A stretch of DNA of 64,000 nucleotides from Thauera butanivorans NBRC 103042 (GTDB taxonomy: Bacteria; Pseudomonadota; Gammaproteobacteria; Burkholderiales; Rhodocyclaceae), in assembly GCF_001591165.1 (NCBI RefSeq), contig NZ_BCUG01000011.1, positions 1 to 64,000 of the forward strand, given 5' to 3'. A model generated the notes under the pieces. The model was not told where the DNA came from. It saw only the letters and a list, made by a program, of their open reading frames with translations, and ran no database searches. The position numbers and the translations under genes were made by a program. This document shows, one piece after another, positions 22,054 through 31,925 of the stretch. The stretch's first letter is position 1. Each line of letters opens with the position of its first letter.

Positions 22054-22554
22054 TCACATCAGCGCCCGCAGGCATTGGGCGAAAGCGGTGTGCATGTGGC
22101 GCTTGACCGTGCGCAGCGAGAGGCCGAGGCGATCGCCGATGTCGGCGTAGGCAAGGCCCTCGATCTGCGACAGCAGGAACACCCGCCGGGTTTTGTCGGG
22201 CAAGGCATCGAGCAGGGTGTCGATGCGAAGGAGCGCCTCGATGACGAGCAGGCGTTCCTCCGGCGAAGGCGCCAGCGGCTCGGGCTGCATGGCGAGGGCC
22301 TCGAGATAGGCGTGTTCCAGCGTGCGGCGGCGGATCTGGTCGACCATCAGGCCGTGGGCGACCGTGCGCAGATAGGCGCGCGGCACGCGGAAGGCCTCCT
22401 GTTCGCGAACGCTCAGCAAGCGCAGGAAAGTGTCCTGGGCAAGATCAGCAGCCTGCTGCGAGCAACCGGTCTTGCGCCGCAGCCAGGCGCACAGCCAGCC
22501 GTGGTGTTCCTGGTAGAGCGTGGAAATCGATTCGGGGGTCGCCGCGCTGCTCAC
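22054..22554 (-). CDS. fecI: FecI-like ECF sigma factor
   Basis: Protein of 166 residues with sigma-70 region 2 (residues ~10-80, ADLAQDTFLRLLSVREQEAF and YLRTVAHGLMVDQIRRRTLE) and region 4 (residues ~110-160, LPDKTRRVFLLSQIEGLAYADI). It belongs to the FecI/FpvI iron-starvation group and should transcribe the downstream receptor gene when released by FecR. Start: a GTG at 22554 with GGAG seven bases upstream; an in-frame GTG at 22575 would add seven residues. A Fur box lies 55 bases upstream, indicating repression by Fe2+-Fur. Confidence 0.93.
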   Translation of the reverse strand: MSSAATPESISTLYQEHHGWLCAWLRRKTGCSQQAADLAQDTFLRLLSVREQEAFRVPRAYLRTVAHGLMVDQIRRRTLEHAYLEALAMQPEPLAPSPEERLLVIEALLRIDTLLDALPDKTRRVFLLSQIEGLAYADIGDRLGLSLRTVKRHMHTAFAQCLRALM

Positions 22555-22608
22555 GCAAATCTCCGGGGAAAGCACCGCCGGCCACTGCGGGCAAGACTGC
22601 GTGCGCCT

Positions 22609-22627
22609 GTTATTGAGAATCGTTCAT
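22609..22627. promoter_or_regulatory. Probable Fur box of the fecIR-receptor cassette
   Basis: I count 12 of 19 matches to the Fur consensus, including the central TGAxAATC core, in a locally AT-rich patch directly upstream of the FecI-like gene. FecI-type sigma genes are typically Fur-repressed. Centred about 64 bases before the chosen start codon. Confidence 0.65.
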
Positions 22628-22677
22628 ATTTTTGTGGATTTGATACGTAGCGTCAAATCGGCATTGCGCACGACGCC

Positions 22678-22719
22678 AAAAAGAAACCGCCCCGCCACCT
22701 GTCAGCGGTGGCGGGGCGG
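22678..22719 (-). terminator. Rho-independent terminator of htpX
   Basis: Perfect 13-bp GC-rich inverted repeat (22687-22699 and 22707-22719) with a 7-base loop, followed on the minus strand by TTTCTTTTT (22678-22686 reversed). Located about 35 bases past the htpX stop; it also insulates the fecI promoter from htpX transcription. Confidence 0.85.
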
Positions 22720-22754
22720 CTCGGAGCAAAACTGAAGCCGGCGCGTCCGGCAGC

Positions 22755-23600
22755 TCAGCGCCCGACCATCTCGCGCAGGCGGGCGATGCGCTCCTGGGTC
22801 GACGGGTGGGTCGAGAACAGGCCGCGCAGGCCGCCGCCGGACAGCGGGTTCATGATCATCATCTGCGCCGTCTCCGGGTGCTGCTCGGCAGTGTGCATCG
22901 GGATGCCGCGGGCGTAGGCGTCGATCTTGGCCAGCGCGCTGGCGAGCGCCTCGGGGTCGCCGGAGATCTCGGCGCCGCCGCGGTCGGCACCGAACTCGCG
23001 CGTGCGGCTGATCGCCATCTGGATGATCATGCCGGCCATCGGCGCGAGGATCATCATCGCGATCGACACGATCGGATTGGGGCGGCTCTCGCCGTCGCGG
23101 CCGCCGAAGAACATGCCGAAGTTGGCCAGCATCGAGATCGCGCCGGCGACCGTCGCCGAGATCGTCGAGATCAGGATGTCGCGGTTCTTGACGTGGGCCA
23201 GCTCGTGCGCCATCACGCCGCGCAGTTCGCGCTCGGACAGCATGCGCATGATGCCGGTGGTGGCGGCCACCGCGGCGTTCTCCGGGTTGCGGCCGGTGGC
23301 GAAGGCGTTGGGCTGGTCCTCGTCGATGATGTAGACCTTGGGCATCGGCAACTGGGCCCGTTGCGCCAGTTCGCTGACCATGTTGTACAGGTAGGGCGAA
23401 GTGCTGGCATCGACCTGGCGTGCCTTGTACATCTTCAGCACGGCCTTGTCGGAGAACCAGTAGGCCCAGAAATTCATCGCGCCGCCGAGCACCAGCGCCA
23501 TCATCATGCCTTCACGGCCGCCGATGGCCGCGCCCATCGCGCCGAACAGGGCGACGATGCCGGCCATCAGGATGGAAGTCTTGATCCAGTTTCCAAGCAT
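22755..23600 (-). CDS. htpX: Membrane zinc metalloprotease HtpX
   Basis: Protein of 281 residues of peptidase family M48B. Two N-terminal hydrophobic segments (residues ~8-28 and ~33-50) precede the cytoplasmic protease domain with the zinc motif HELAH (near residue 131) and the downstream glutamate ligand in [14 protein letters not shown]. Two more hydrophobic segments lie near residues 145-205. HtpX works with FtsH in quality control of inner-membrane proteins and is usually heat- or envelope-stress-induced. It lies at the distal end of the leftward def-fmt-htpX run, with a 60-base gap after fmt. Confidence 0.96.
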   Translation of the reverse strand: MLGNWIKTSILMAGIVALFGAMGAAIGGREGMMMALVLGGAMNFWAYWFSDKAVLKMYKARQVDASTSPYLYNMVSELAQRAQLPMPKVYIIDEDQPNAFATGRNPENAAVAATTGIMRMLSERELRGVMAHELAHVKNRDILISTISATVAGAISMLANFGMFFGGRDGESRPNPIVSIAMMILAPMAGMIIQMAISRTREFGADRGGAEISGDPEALASALAKIDAYARGIPMHTAEQHPETAQMMIMNPLSGGGLRGLFSTHPSTQERIARLREMVGR

Positions 23601-23660
23601 TGTGGGTTCCTTCGTAAAGATTCGCTTCGATGCGGTAGATGGGGGCGGAGCCGCCCTGCA

Positions 23661-24611
23661 TCAAGCCGGATCGGCTTCGCCGGAAGCGAAGCGTTCGCCG
23701 ACAGAGACCGCAAAGCCGCGCAGGAATTCCCCGGCAGGCAGGCGCCGGCTACCCGGGCGCTGCAACACCGTGCAACGCAGCGCACCCCGGCCGCAGGCGA
23801 TGACGACGCCGGCCTCGTCGGCGGCCAGCACCGTGCCGGGTTCGCCTGCGGCATCGATCACTTCGGCCGACCAGAACTTGACCACCGTATCGCGCAACGT
23901 GGAGGCGAGGCCGGGGAAGGGGTCGAAGGCACGCATCGCGCGTTCCAGCTCGGCCGCCGGCCGGCGCCAGTCGACGGTGGCCTCGGCACGGCCGATCTTG
24001 GCGGCATAGCTGACGCCTTCGGCAGGCTGCGGCACCGGCTTCAGTTCATCCAGCCCGGCCAGCGCGGCGACGATGCATTCGCCGCCCAGCACCGCCAGGC
24101 GGTCGTGCAGCGTCGCGGTGGTGTCGGTGGGCAGGATCGGCAGGCTGCGCTTGAGCAGCATCGCGCCGGTATCCAGGCCTTCGTCCATCTGCATGATGGT
24201 GATGCCTGTCTCGGCGTCGCCGGCCTCGATCGCGCGGTGGATCGGCGCCGCGCCGCGCCAGCGCGGCAGCAGCGAGGCGTGGATGTTGATGCAGCCGCGT
24301 CGGGGCAGCTCGAGCACCGCCCTGGGCAGGATCAGCCCGTAAGCGGCCACCACCAGCACGTCGGGCGCACAGGCGGCGAGGCGGGCGCGCTGTTCGTCGG
24401 TGCGCAGCCGCTCGGGCTGGTCGACCTCGATGCCGCGCGCCAGTGCAAGCTGCTTGACCGGGCTGGGCGTGAGCTTCATGCCGCGGCCGGCCGGGCGGTC
24501 GGGCTGGGTCAGCACCAGCGCCACCTCGTGGCTGGCGGCCAGGATGGCGTCGAGCGCGCAGGCGGCGAATTCGGGCGTGCCGGCGAACGCCACGCGGAGC
24601 GGGGCGGCCAT
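23661..24611 (-). CDS. fmt: Methionyl-tRNA formyltransferase
   Basis: Protein of 316 residues that formylates the initiator Met-tRNA using 10-formyl-THF. The catalytic domain shows the FAGTPEFA start, the [17 protein letters not shown] motif with the catalytic Asn-His region (residues ~106-123), and [14 protein letters not shown]. The C-terminal OB-like tRNA-binding domain follows from about residue 205. Its ATG overlaps the def stop codon (TGATG arrangement), so the genes are translationally coupled; formylation and deformylation genes are together in many bacteria. Confidence 0.97.
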   Translation of the reverse strand: MAAPLRVAFAGTPEFAACALDAILAASHEVALVLTQPDRPAGRGMKLTPSPVKQLALARGIEVDQPERLRTDEQRARLAACAPDVLVVAAYGLILPRAVLELPRRGCINIHASLLPRWRGAAPIHRAIEAGDAETGITIMQMDEGLDTGAMLLKRSLPILPTDTTATLHDRLAVLGGECIVAALAGLDELKPVPQPAEGVSYAAKIGRAEATVDWRRPAAELERAMRAFDPFPGLASTLRDTVVKFWSAEVIDAAGEPGTVLAADEAGVVIACGRGALRCTVLQRPGSRRLPAGEFLRGFAVSVGERFASGEADPA

Positions 24612-25114
24612 CAGGCGGTGATCCGGGCCTTCTTGGCCAGCTTGCTCTTGATGCGGCTGAGCTTGAGCGAAGACAGGTATTCGACGAAGACCTTGCCGTC
24701 CAGGTGATCGATCTCGTGCTGAATGCAGACCGCGAGCAGGCCGTCGGCCTCGATCTCGCGCCATTGGCCTTTTTCGTCCTGAGCGCGAACCTTCACACGC
24801 TCGGCACGGGTCACTTTCTCGTAGATTCCGGGTACGGACAGGCAGCCTTCCTCGCACACCTGTTCGCCGGAGCGTTCGAGGATCTCGGGGTTGATCAGCG
24901 CGATCAGGTCGGTCCTGTCCTCGGACACGTCGATGACGACGACGCGCTCATGGACATTGACCTGGGTCGCGGCCAGTCCGATGCCGGGCGCTTCGTACAT
25001 GGTTTCGGCCATGTCGGCGACCAGTTGGCGGATTTCGTCGTCGACCGACTCGACCGGCTGCGCAATGGTGTGGAGCCGGGGATCGGGATAGCGGAGGATA
25101 GGTAGTAAAGCCAT
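24611..25114 (-). CDS. def: Peptide deformylase
   Basis: Protein of 167 residues, normal for type I deformylase, removing the formyl group from nascent proteins. All three signature motifs are present: GIGLAATQ (residues 44-51), EGCLS with the metal-ligand cysteine (Cys91), and HEIDH with ligands His133 and His137 and catalytic Glu134. The ATG at 25114 gives the canonical [14 protein letters not shown] start; a TTG 15 bases upstream is unlikely. First gene of the leftward def-fmt run; divergent from the LysM gene. Confidence 0.97.
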   Translation of the reverse strand: MALLPILRYPDPRLHTIAQPVESVDDEIRQLVADMAETMYEAPGIGLAATQVNVHERVVVIDVSEDRTDLIALINPEILERSGEQVCEEGCLSVPGIYEKVTRAERVKVRAQDEKGQWREIEADGLLAVCIQHEIDHLDGKVFVEYLSSLKLSRIKSKLAKKARITA

Positions 25115-25305
25115 GAATGCTTGCCGCAATAAACCTTTGAGTGCAGAATTTCAAGTGATTTCGCGCATATGCACACGTAATGCACGATAATCCCGGGGCG
25201 GTCACGCGGGCGTTTCGGCACCCTGCGCCCACCGTGATTCGACCCAGCCAGGCCGCGGGCGTTCCGGCCTTTGACCGAAGTGCCCCACCCAACCGGAAGC
25301 GATCG

Positions 25306-26334
25306 ATGATCCGAATTATATTCCCTCTCCTCGTCGGCATCTCGGCGCTGTTCAGCAGCGCCTCGATCGCCCAGTCCAACGTCCGGCTTGCCGACAACGC
25401 GCCCGACAGCTACACCGTCGTCAAGGGCGACACGCTGTGGGACATCTCGGGCCGCTTCCTGAGCGAGCCCTGGCGCTGGCCGGAAGTCTGGCGCATGAAC
25501 CGCGACCAGATCCGCAACCCGCACCTGATCTACCCCGGCCAGGTCGTGCTGCTCGACCGCAGCGGGCCCTGGCTGAGCATCGGTCGTCGCATCGGCGGCA
25601 GCGGCAAGCTGCAGCCGAAGGTGTATGAGGAAACGCTCGAAAACGCCGTGCCGAGCATCCCGGTGCATGTCATCGAGCCGTTCCTGAACAAACCGCTGGT
25701 CATCGACCAGGCCAATCTCGAAGGCGCGGCGACCATCGTCGCCACCGAAACCAGCCGCGTGATGACCGGCGCCGGCGACACCGTGTTCGCCAAGAACCTC
25801 GATCCCGCCATCGAAGTCTGGCAGATCATGCGCCCGGCCCGCCCGCTGAAGCACCCGCTGACTGGCGAACTGATCGCCTACGAGGCCGACAACCTGGGCA
25901 GCGCCCGCGTCACCGCGCATGGCGAGCCGGCAACGCTCGAGATCCTGTCGGCGATCGAGGAAGTGGGCGCCGGCGACCTGCTGCTGCCCAGCGAAGCGCC
26001 CAAGGTGTTCTCCTACGTGCCCCATGCGCCCGAGCACGCCGTCGACGGCCATGTGGTGTCGATCCATCGCGGCGTGCAGGAAACCGGCCGCCTGCACGTC
26101 GTCGCCCTCGACACCGGTGCCCGCGACGGCGTCGAGCCGGGCCACGTGCTGAGCCTGTTCCGCAACCGCGGCACCGCCGTCTATCGCGGCGACAACGGCA
26201 AGGAAACCTTCGTTCTGCCGGAAAAGCGCTACGGCCTGCTGTTCGTGTTCCGCGTGTTCGATCGCGTGTCCTACGCGCTGGTGATGGAAACCGACGGGCC
26301 GGTGACGGTCGGCGACGCCGTCCGCAAACCCTGA
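25306..26334 (+). CDS. LysM-domain exported protein
   Basis: Protein of 342 residues with a signal peptide (cleavage after SASIAQ, near residue 23) and a LysM domain (residues ~40-85: SYTVVKGDTLWDISGRFL and NPHLIYPGQVVLL) that binds peptidoglycan. The rest lacks an obvious catalytic domain and contains beta-type segments. This is the conserved betaproteobacterial 'LysM peptidoglycan-binding domain' protein that precedes dprA. Role in envelope maintenance inferred. It ends 17 bases before dprA, so the LysM-dprA pair is probably one transcript. Confidence 0.88.
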   Translation: MIRIIFPLLVGISALFSSASIAQSNVRLADNAPDSYTVVKGDTLWDISGRFLSEPWRWPEVWRMNRDQIRNPHLIYPGQVVLLDRSGPWLSIGRRIGGSGKLQPKVYEETLENAVPSIPVHVIEPFLNKPLVIDQANLEGAATIVATETSRVMTGAGDTVFAKNLDPAIEVWQIMRPARPLKHPLTGELIAYEADNLGSARVTAHGEPATLEILSAIEEVGAGDLLLPSEAPKVFSYVPHAPEHAVDGHVVSIHRGVQETGRLHVVALDTGARDGVEPGHVLSLFRNRGTAVYRGDNGKETFVLPEKRYGLLFVFRVFDRVSYALVMETDGPVTVGDAVRKP

Positions 26335-26351
26335 CGCGCCCGCTGCCACCA

Positions 26352-27476
26352 TTGACCGAGGACGACGACCTCATCGACTGGCTGCGGCTGGCCGCCACGC
26401 CCGGACTGGGTGCCGACCGGCAACGCAGCCTGCTCGCCGCCTTCGGCCTGCCGCGGCACATCTTCGCCGCCGGGCGCAGCGCCATCACAAGCGTCGTCGG
26501 CAGTGCCGCGGCCGATGCCTTGCTCGCCGAACCCCGGCAGGACTGGATCGAACGCGCCCGGGCATGGGCTGCCGAGGACGGCAGCCACATCCTGACCCTG
26601 GCCGACGAAGCCTATCCGCGCACCCTGCTCGACATCGCCGATCCGCCGGTGCTGCTCTACGTCAAGGGCGATCCGGCGCTGCTGCAGCGACCGGCGCTCG
26701 CCATCGTCGGCGCCCGCAGCGCCACGCCGCAGGGCGGCTCGAACGCCGAAGCCTTCGCCCGCCATCTGGCCGCCCGGGGCTTCACCATCGTCAGCGGCCT
26801 GGCGGCAGGCATCGACACCGCCGCCCACCGCGGCGCCCTGGCGGCGGGTGCGGCAGGCGCCGGCACGGTGGCCGTCGTCGGCACCGGCATCGACCGCATC
26901 TACCCGGCCCGCAATGCGGCGCTGGCAAGGGAAATTGCCGCCTGCGGCGCCATCGTCAGCGAGTTTCCGCTCGGCACGCCGCCGCTGCAGCACAACTTCC
27001 CGCGCCGCAACCGGGTCATCGCCGGCCTGGCGCAGGGCGTGCTGGTGGTCGAGGCGGCGCTCAACAGCGGCTCGCTGATCACCGCGCGGCTGGCAGCCGA
27101 AAGCGGACGCGAGGTCTTCGCCATCCCCGGCTCCATCCATTCGCCGCTGTCGCGCGGCTGCCACCGCCTGATCCGCGACGGCGCCAAGCTGGTGGAAACC
27201 GCCGAGGACGTGGTCGAGGAGCTGCGCGGCCGGCTCGGCACGCGGCTGCCGGCGCACGCGGCGAAACGCGTCGCCGCACCGCAGGCCAGCCTGGCACTCG
27301 ACGGCGATGCCGCCCGAGTGATGGAGGCGATCGGCCACGATACCGTCGCCCTCGACACGCTCGCGCAACGCTGCAGCTTGACGGTCGATGCCCTGTACGC
27401 CATCCTGCTGCCGCTCGAGCTGGACGGGCAGGTCGCCAGCCTTCCCGGCGGCCGCATCCAGAGAGTCGGGCGCTGA
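26352..27476 (+). CDS. dprA: DNA-processing protein DprA
   Basis: Protein of 374 residues with an N-terminal SAM-like region (DDDLIDWLRLAATPGLGADR) and the Rossmann-like DprA fold: IVGARSATPQGG (residues ~118-129), FTIVSGLAAGIDTAAHRGAL, FPRRNRVIAGLAQGVLVVEA and the AIPGSIHSPLSRGCHRLI motif. A winged-helix DML1-like domain (residues ~315-374) closes the protein. DprA loads RecA on incoming single-stranded DNA during natural transformation. The start is a TTG at 26352, as no ATG or GTG fits the conserved N-terminus. Followed by smg, as in many proteobacteria. Confidence 0.95.
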   Translation: MTEDDDLIDWLRLAATPGLGADRQRSLLAAFGLPRHIFAAGRSAITSVVGSAAADALLAEPRQDWIERARAWAAEDGSHILTLADEAYPRTLLDIADPPVLLYVKGDPALLQRPALAIVGARSATPQGGSNAEAFARHLAARGFTIVSGLAAGIDTAAHRGALAAGAAGAGTVAVVGTGIDRIYPARNAALAREIAACGAIVSEFPLGTPPLQHNFPRRNRVIAGLAQGVLVVEAALNSGSLITARLAAESGREVFAIPGSIHSPLSRGCHRLIRDGAKLVETAEDVVEELRGRLGTRLPAHAAKRVAAPQASLALDGDAARVMEAIGHDTVALDTLAQRCSLTVDALYAILLPLELDGQVASLPGGRIQRVGR

Positions 27477-27562
27477 ACCACATCGTTCTCCCTTTCACCC
27501 GCGCCACGACAGCCTTGCCCGCGTCACCGCCGCTCCCCTTGCCGTTCCATTGAGAGACCGTT

Positions 27563-28033
27563 TTGTTCGACATCCTCGTCTATCTCTACGAAAGCTACAT
27601 CCACGCCGACGCCTGCCCGGAATCCGACCAGCTTGCGCGCAAGCTGTCCGCTGCCGGCTTCGAGGAAACAGAAATCGCCAGCGCGCTGGAATGGCTGGCC
27701 GGGCTGCAGCACGTGGCGCGCGAAACCCATCCGGCCGGTGCGCCCGACGAGCGCTCGGTCCGCATCTACACCGAGGACGAACAGCTTCACCTGAATGCCG
27801 ACTGTCGCGGCTTCCTGGCGCTGATGGAAAGCGCCGGCGTGCTGGACGGCGTGCATCGCGAACTGATCATCGAACGCGCGCTCGCGCTGGAGAGTGTCGA
27901 CATCACGCTCGACCGCCTGAAGGTCATCGTGCTGATGGTGCTGTGGCAGCAGGAGCAACCGATCGACACGCTGATGGTCGATGAACTGCTGAGTGTCGAT
28001 GAAGACTGGGATTACAGTCCCACGATACATTAG
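27563..28033 (+). CDS. smg: Smg protein (DUF494 family)
   Basis: Protein of 156 residues, the full length of the Smg/DUF494 family. It begins MFDILVYLYESYI (a TTG start at 27563) and contains the conserved LIIERALALESVDITLDRLKVIVLMVLW segment (residues ~114-141). Function unsettled; the gene is conserved next to dprA in beta- and gammaproteobacteria. Likely in the same transcript as dprA upstream and the topoisomerase downstream. Confidence 0.92.
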   Translation: MFDILVYLYESYIHADACPESDQLARKLSAAGFEETEIASALEWLAGLQHVARETHPAGAPDERSVRIYTEDEQLHLNADCRGFLALMESAGVLDGVHRELIIERALALESVDITLDRLKVIVLMVLWQQEQPIDTLMVDELLSVDEDWDYSPTIH

Positions 28034-28152
28034 GCAAAATACGGCAGTCCCGACTGCTTGCAAGGCGCGGCGCGGCCTCTTTATCATCCGCGGCTCCAGC
28101 CTCCCGACCCCCCCAAGCCGGCATATGCCGGCCCGCCCGACAGCCAGAGAGC

Positions 28153-30750
28153 ATGAGCAAGCAACTGATCATCGCGGAAAAACCTTCCGTCGCACAGGAC
28201 ATCGCCCGTGCGCTCGGCGGCTTCACCAAGGAAAAGGACTACTACGAGTCCGACGAATACGTGCTGTCCTCGGCCGTCGGCCACCTGCTCGAACTCGCGG
28301 TGCCGGAGGAATTCGAGGTCAAGCGCGGCAAATGGACCTTCGCCCACCTGCCGGTCATCCCGCCTCACTTCGCAGTCAAGCCGATCGAGAAGACCGAGGA
28401 CCGCCTGAAGCTGTTGACCCGGCTGATCAAGCGCAAGGACGTCACCGGCCTGATCAACGCCTGTGACGCGGGGCGCGAAGGCGAGTTGATCTTCAATTTC
28501 ATCGCCCAGCACGCCGGCACCAAAAAGCCGATGCAGCGCCTGTGGCTGCAGTCGATGACGGCGCAGGCGATCCGCGACGGCTTTGCCCACCTGCGCGCCG
28601 CGCAGGAAGTCGAAGGCCTGCGCAATGCCGCGATCTGCCGTGCCGAATCCGACTGGCTGATCGGTATTAACGGCACGCGGGCGATGACTGCGTTCAACTC
28701 CAAGACCGGCGGCTTCCATCTCACCACCGTCGGCCGCGTGCAGACGCCGACGCTGGCGCTGGTGGTGGAGCGCGAGGAAAAGATCCGCAAGTTCAAGCCG
28801 CGCGACTACTGGGAGCTGGAAGCCGACTTCGCCGCTGCGGCCGGGCATTACCCCGGGCGCTGGTTCGACGAGAAGTTCAAGAAGCCGGAAGGCGACGAGC
28901 ACGCCACCGCCTACCGCATCTGGGACAAGGCCCGGGCCGAGGCCATCCGCGCCAAGTGCGACGGCAAACCGGGCGTGGTCAGCGAGGAATCCAAGCCCTC
29001 CACGCAGTTGTCGCCGCTGCTGTTCGACCTCACCAGCCTGCAGCGCGAAGCCAACGGCCGCTTCGGCTTCTCCGCCCGCGTCACGCTGCAGCTGGCACAG
29101 GCGCTGTACGAAAAGCACAAGGTGCTGACCTACCCGCGTACCGATTCGCGCGCGCTGCCCGAGGACTACCTCGGCACGGTCGGCGAAGTCATGCGCAACC
29201 TGCCCGAGCAGTACGCTCCCTTCGCTGCCGAGATCGCCAGGCAAGGCTGGGTGAAGCCGAACAAGCGCATCTTCAACAACGCCAAGATTTCCGACCACTT
29301 CGCCATCATCCCGACCGGCACGCTGCCCAAGAGCCTGTCCGAGGCCGAGCACAAGATCTACGACCTGGTTACCAAGCGCTTCCTGGCGGTGTTCTATCCG
29401 GCGGCCGAATACCAGATCACCACCCGCATCACCCGCGTCGAAGGCGAAGCCTTCAAGACCGAGGGCAAGGTGCTGGTCAATCCGGGCTGGCTGGCGATCT
29501 ACGGCAAGGAAGCCGCCAGCGACGACAAGGATGGCAAGGCAGGCGACGGCAAGGACGGCGGCCCGCAGCTGGTGCCGGTGAAGCAGGGCGAGACGGTGGC
29601 CACCGAGGACATCCTGCTCAAGTCGCTGCAGACCAAGCCACCGGCGCGCTTCAACGAAGCCACGCTGCTGTCGGCGATGGAAGGCGCGGGCAAGATGGTG
29701 GACGATGAGGAACTGCGCGCGGCGATGGCCGAACGCGGCCTCGGCACGCCGGCCACGCGCGCGCAGATCATCGAAGGGCTGATCACCGAGCAGTACATCC
29801 ACCGCGAAGGCCGCGAACTGATCCCCAGCGCCAAGGCCTTCTCGCTGATCACGCTGCTGAAGGGCCTGGGTGTGAACGCGCTGACTTCGCCCGAGCTGAC
29901 CGGCGGCTGGGAATACAAGCTGTCGCGCATGGAGCGGGGAGAACTGAGCCGCGAAGCCTTCATGCAGGAAATCGCCGACATGGCGCGCGAAGTGGTGGAA
30001 CGCGCCAAGCGCTACGAATCCGACACCGTGCCGGGCGACTTCGTCACGCTGAAGACGCCCTGCCCGAAGTGCGGCGGCGTGGTGAAGGAGAACTACAAGA
30101 AGTTCGCCTGCCAGCGCTGCGACTGGAGCACCTGGAAGATCGTCGCCGGCCGCCAGTTCGAATACGACGAGATCGAAACCCTGTTGCGCGAAGGCAAGGT
30201 CGGCCCGCTGCTCGGCTTCCGCAACAAGATGGGCCGCCTGTTCAACGCCGAGATCGTGCTCAACGAGGACAAGCAGCCCGCCTTCGACTTCGGCCAGCCG
30301 AAGGAAGGCGAGGAAGCCGAAGCGGTCGATTTCTCCGGCCAGCAGAGCGTCGGCGCCTGCCCGAAGTGCAGCAGCCGGGTGTTCGAGCACGGCATGGCCT
30401 ACGTCTGCGAGAAATCGGTCGGCCCGGGCAAGAGCTGCGACTTCCGTTCCGGCAAGATCATCCTGCAGCAGCCGATCGAGCGCGAACAGATGGCCAGGCT
30501 GCTGGCCGAAGGCAGGACCGAACTGCTGAAGGGCTTCGTCTCGGCCCGCACGCGGCGCAAGTTCTCGGCCTTCCTGGTGCGCGGCAAGGACGGCAAGGTC
30601 GGCTTCGAGTTCGAGGCCAAGACGCCGAAAGCCGGCGCCAAGGCCGCCGGGGCAAAAGCCGGGAAGACCGCGGTGAATACCGACGAGGAAGCCCCGGCTG
30701 CCAAGCCCGAAGCCCCCGCCAGGAAGCGCACGACCCGCAAGACCGGCTGA
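28153..30750 (+). CDS. topB: DNA topoisomerase III
   Basis: Type IA topoisomerase of 865 residues. An N-terminal Toprim domain (LIIAEKPSVAQDIARAL; the acidic triad region near ACDAGREGE at ~104-112) is followed by the catalytic tyrosine Y327 in LTYPRTDSRALP. Two C-terminal cysteine-rich zinc motifs follow (CPKCGGVVKENYKKFACQRC, and CPKCSSR with a later CEKSVGPGKSC), then a Lys/Ala-rich tail. It is longer than E. coli TopB (653 residues) because of these extensions, as in other betaproteobacterial homologues. It relaxes and decatenates DNA through single-strand passage. Terminator follows at 30796. Confidence 0.94.
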   Translation: MSKQLIIAEKPSVAQDIARALGGFTKEKDYYESDEYVLSSAVGHLLELAVPEEFEVKRGKWTFAHLPVIPPHFAVKPIEKTEDRLKLLTRLIKRKDVTGLINACDAGREGELIFNFIAQHAGTKKPMQRLWLQSMTAQAIRDGFAHLRAAQEVEGLRNAAICRAESDWLIGINGTRAMTAFNSKTGGFHLTTVGRVQTPTLALVVEREEKIRKFKPRDYWELEADFAAAAGHYPGRWFDEKFKKPEGDEHATAYRIWDKARAEAIRAKCDGKPGVVSEESKPSTQLSPLLFDLTSLQREANGRFGFSARVTLQLAQALYEKHKVLTYPRTDSRALPEDYLGTVGEVMRNLPEQYAPFAAEIARQGWVKPNKRIFNNAKISDHFAIIPTGTLPKSLSEAEHKIYDLVTKRFLAVFYPAAEYQITTRITRVEGEAFKTEGKVLVNPGWLAIYGKEAASDDKDGKAGDGKDGGPQLVPVKQGETVATEDILLKSLQTKPPARFNEATLLSAMEGAGKMVDDEELRAAMAERGLGTPATRAQIIEGLITEQYIHREGRELIPSAKAFSLITLLKGLGVNALTSPELTGGWEYKLSRMERGELSREAFMQEIADMAREVVERAKRYESDTVPGDFVTLKTPCPKCGGVVKENYKKFACQRCDWSTWKIVAGRQFEYDEIETLLREGKVGPLLGFRNKMGRLFNAEIVLNEDKQPAFDFGQPKEGEEAEAVDFSGQQSVGACPKCSSRVFEHGMAYVCEKSVGPGKSCDFRSGKIILQQPIEREQMARLLAEGRTELLKGFVSARTRRKFSAFLVRGKDGKVGFEFEAKTPKAGAKAAGAKAGKTAVNTDEEAPAAKPEAPARKRTTRKTG

Positions 30751-30795
30751 GCCGGCCCGACCCTCGATACCGCCTCAGACCGGCCTGGCAGCGTC

Positions 30796-30827
30796 GGCCG
30801 CCGCGCGCGAGCGGCGGCCTGCCGTTT
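30796..30827 (+). terminator. Terminator of topB
   Basis: Perfect 9-bp GC stem (30796-30804 and 30811-30819) with a 6-base loop, then TGCC and TTTT (30824-30827). It lies 45 bases past the topB stop, between convergent topB and oxyR. Confidence 0.7.
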
Positions 30828-30854
30828 TCGGTCCGGGACGATCGCCGCTGCCGC

Positions 30855-31793
30855 TCAGACGGGCTCTTTCACCGGCACCCGGCCGACCGGGCGCACGCCG
30901 GGCAAGCCGCTCTCGAGGATCGCGGTACGCAGGATGTCGATCGCGCCGCTGCGCGGATAGGTGACGCGCCACGCCAGCGCAACCCGGCGCGCCGGCTCGG
31001 GCTGCGAGAACGGACGCACCGCCACCAGCGGATACTGCATCGTCGCATCGTCCGCCGCGGAACTCGGCAGCACGGTGACGCCGAGGCCGGTGGCGACCAT
31101 GTGGCGGATCGTTTCCAGCGAACTGCCCTCCAGCGTGCGCTGCAGGCCGCCGACGTTGCGGCAGCTCGGACAGACTTCCAGCACCTGGTCGCGGAAGCAG
31201 TTGCCCGCACCGAGCAGCAGCAACTGGTCCTCGGCCAGCAGGCGGGCATCGACCGCCGCCTCCTGCGTCCATTCATGATCGGCCGGCATCAGGATGCGGA
31301 AAGGTTCGTCATACACCGGCTGGGCGACGATGCCGGCCTCCTCGAACGGCAGGCTGATGATGATGACGTCCAGTTCGCCGCGCTTGAGCGCTTCGGCCAG
31401 CCGGGCGGTGTAGTTTTCCTGGATGATCAGCGGCATCCGCGGTGCCAGTTGATGCATGCGCGGAATCAGCCGCGGCAGCAGGTAGGGGCCGATCGTGTAG
31501 ATCACACCGAGGCGCAGCGGGCCGGCCAGCGGGTCCTTGCCCGCGGCGGCGATCTCCTGGATCTGGCTCGCCTCCATCAGCACCTTCTCGGCCTGGGCGA
31601 CGATGCGGCGGCCGGTTTCGGTGATCTTGACTTCGGTCGCGCTGCGCTCGAAGAGCTGGATGCCGAGTTCTTCCTCGACCTTCTTCACTGCCACCGACAA
31701 GGTCGGCTGGGAGACGTGGCATTTCTCCGCAGCGCGGCCGAAATGGCGCTCATGGGCGAGCGCGACGAGATAGCGCAGATCGGTCAAGGTCAT
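30855..31793 (-). CDS. oxyR: Hydrogen-peroxide-responsive regulator OxyR
   Basis: LysR-type regulator of 312 residues. The N-terminal HTH (residues 1-60) reads LRYLVALAHERHFGRAAEKC. The regulatory domain contains GAGNCFRDQVLEVC, whose cysteines fall exactly at positions 199 and 208, the redox pair that forms a disulfide with H2O2 in E. coli OxyR. That match identifies it as OxyR rather than another LysR protein. It probably activates katG (1255-3429) and other peroxide defences. Single gene, convergent with topB, divergent from the TonB receptor. Confidence 0.96.
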   Translation of the reverse strand: MTLTDLRYLVALAHERHFGRAAEKCHVSQPTLSVAVKKVEEELGIQLFERSATEVKITETGRRIVAQAEKVLMEASQIQEIAAAGKDPLAGPLRLGVIYTIGPYLLPRLIPRMHQLAPRMPLIIQENYTARLAEALKRGELDVIIISLPFEEAGIVAQPVYDEPFRILMPADHEWTQEAAVDARLLAEDQLLLLGAGNCFRDQVLEVCPSCRNVGGLQRTLEGSSLETIRHMVATGLGVTVLPSSAADDATMQYPLVAVRPFSQPEPARRVALAWRVTYPRSGAIDILRTAILESGLPGVRPVGRVPVKEPV

Positions 31794-31925
31794 GGTCTGC
31801 TCCCGCTTGAAATGGTTTTAACCCTCCGGATGGGCTGTCGATGTTACCTTGCCCATCACGCCCCTGCGTGCTTCGATGGCCGCCCGCTTATACTTCGACG
31901 TTCTGGAATCATTCGACGGACACGC

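Noticed and set aside
25115-25305. tRNA or small RNA in the def/LysM gap
   Set aside because: No cloverleaf or T-loop consensus was seen. The region looks like an ordinary divergent promoter area.
31794-31925. Cobalamin riboswitch before the second TonB receptor
   Set aside because: The spacer is only about 130 bases and lacks the conserved B12-box elements I would expect.
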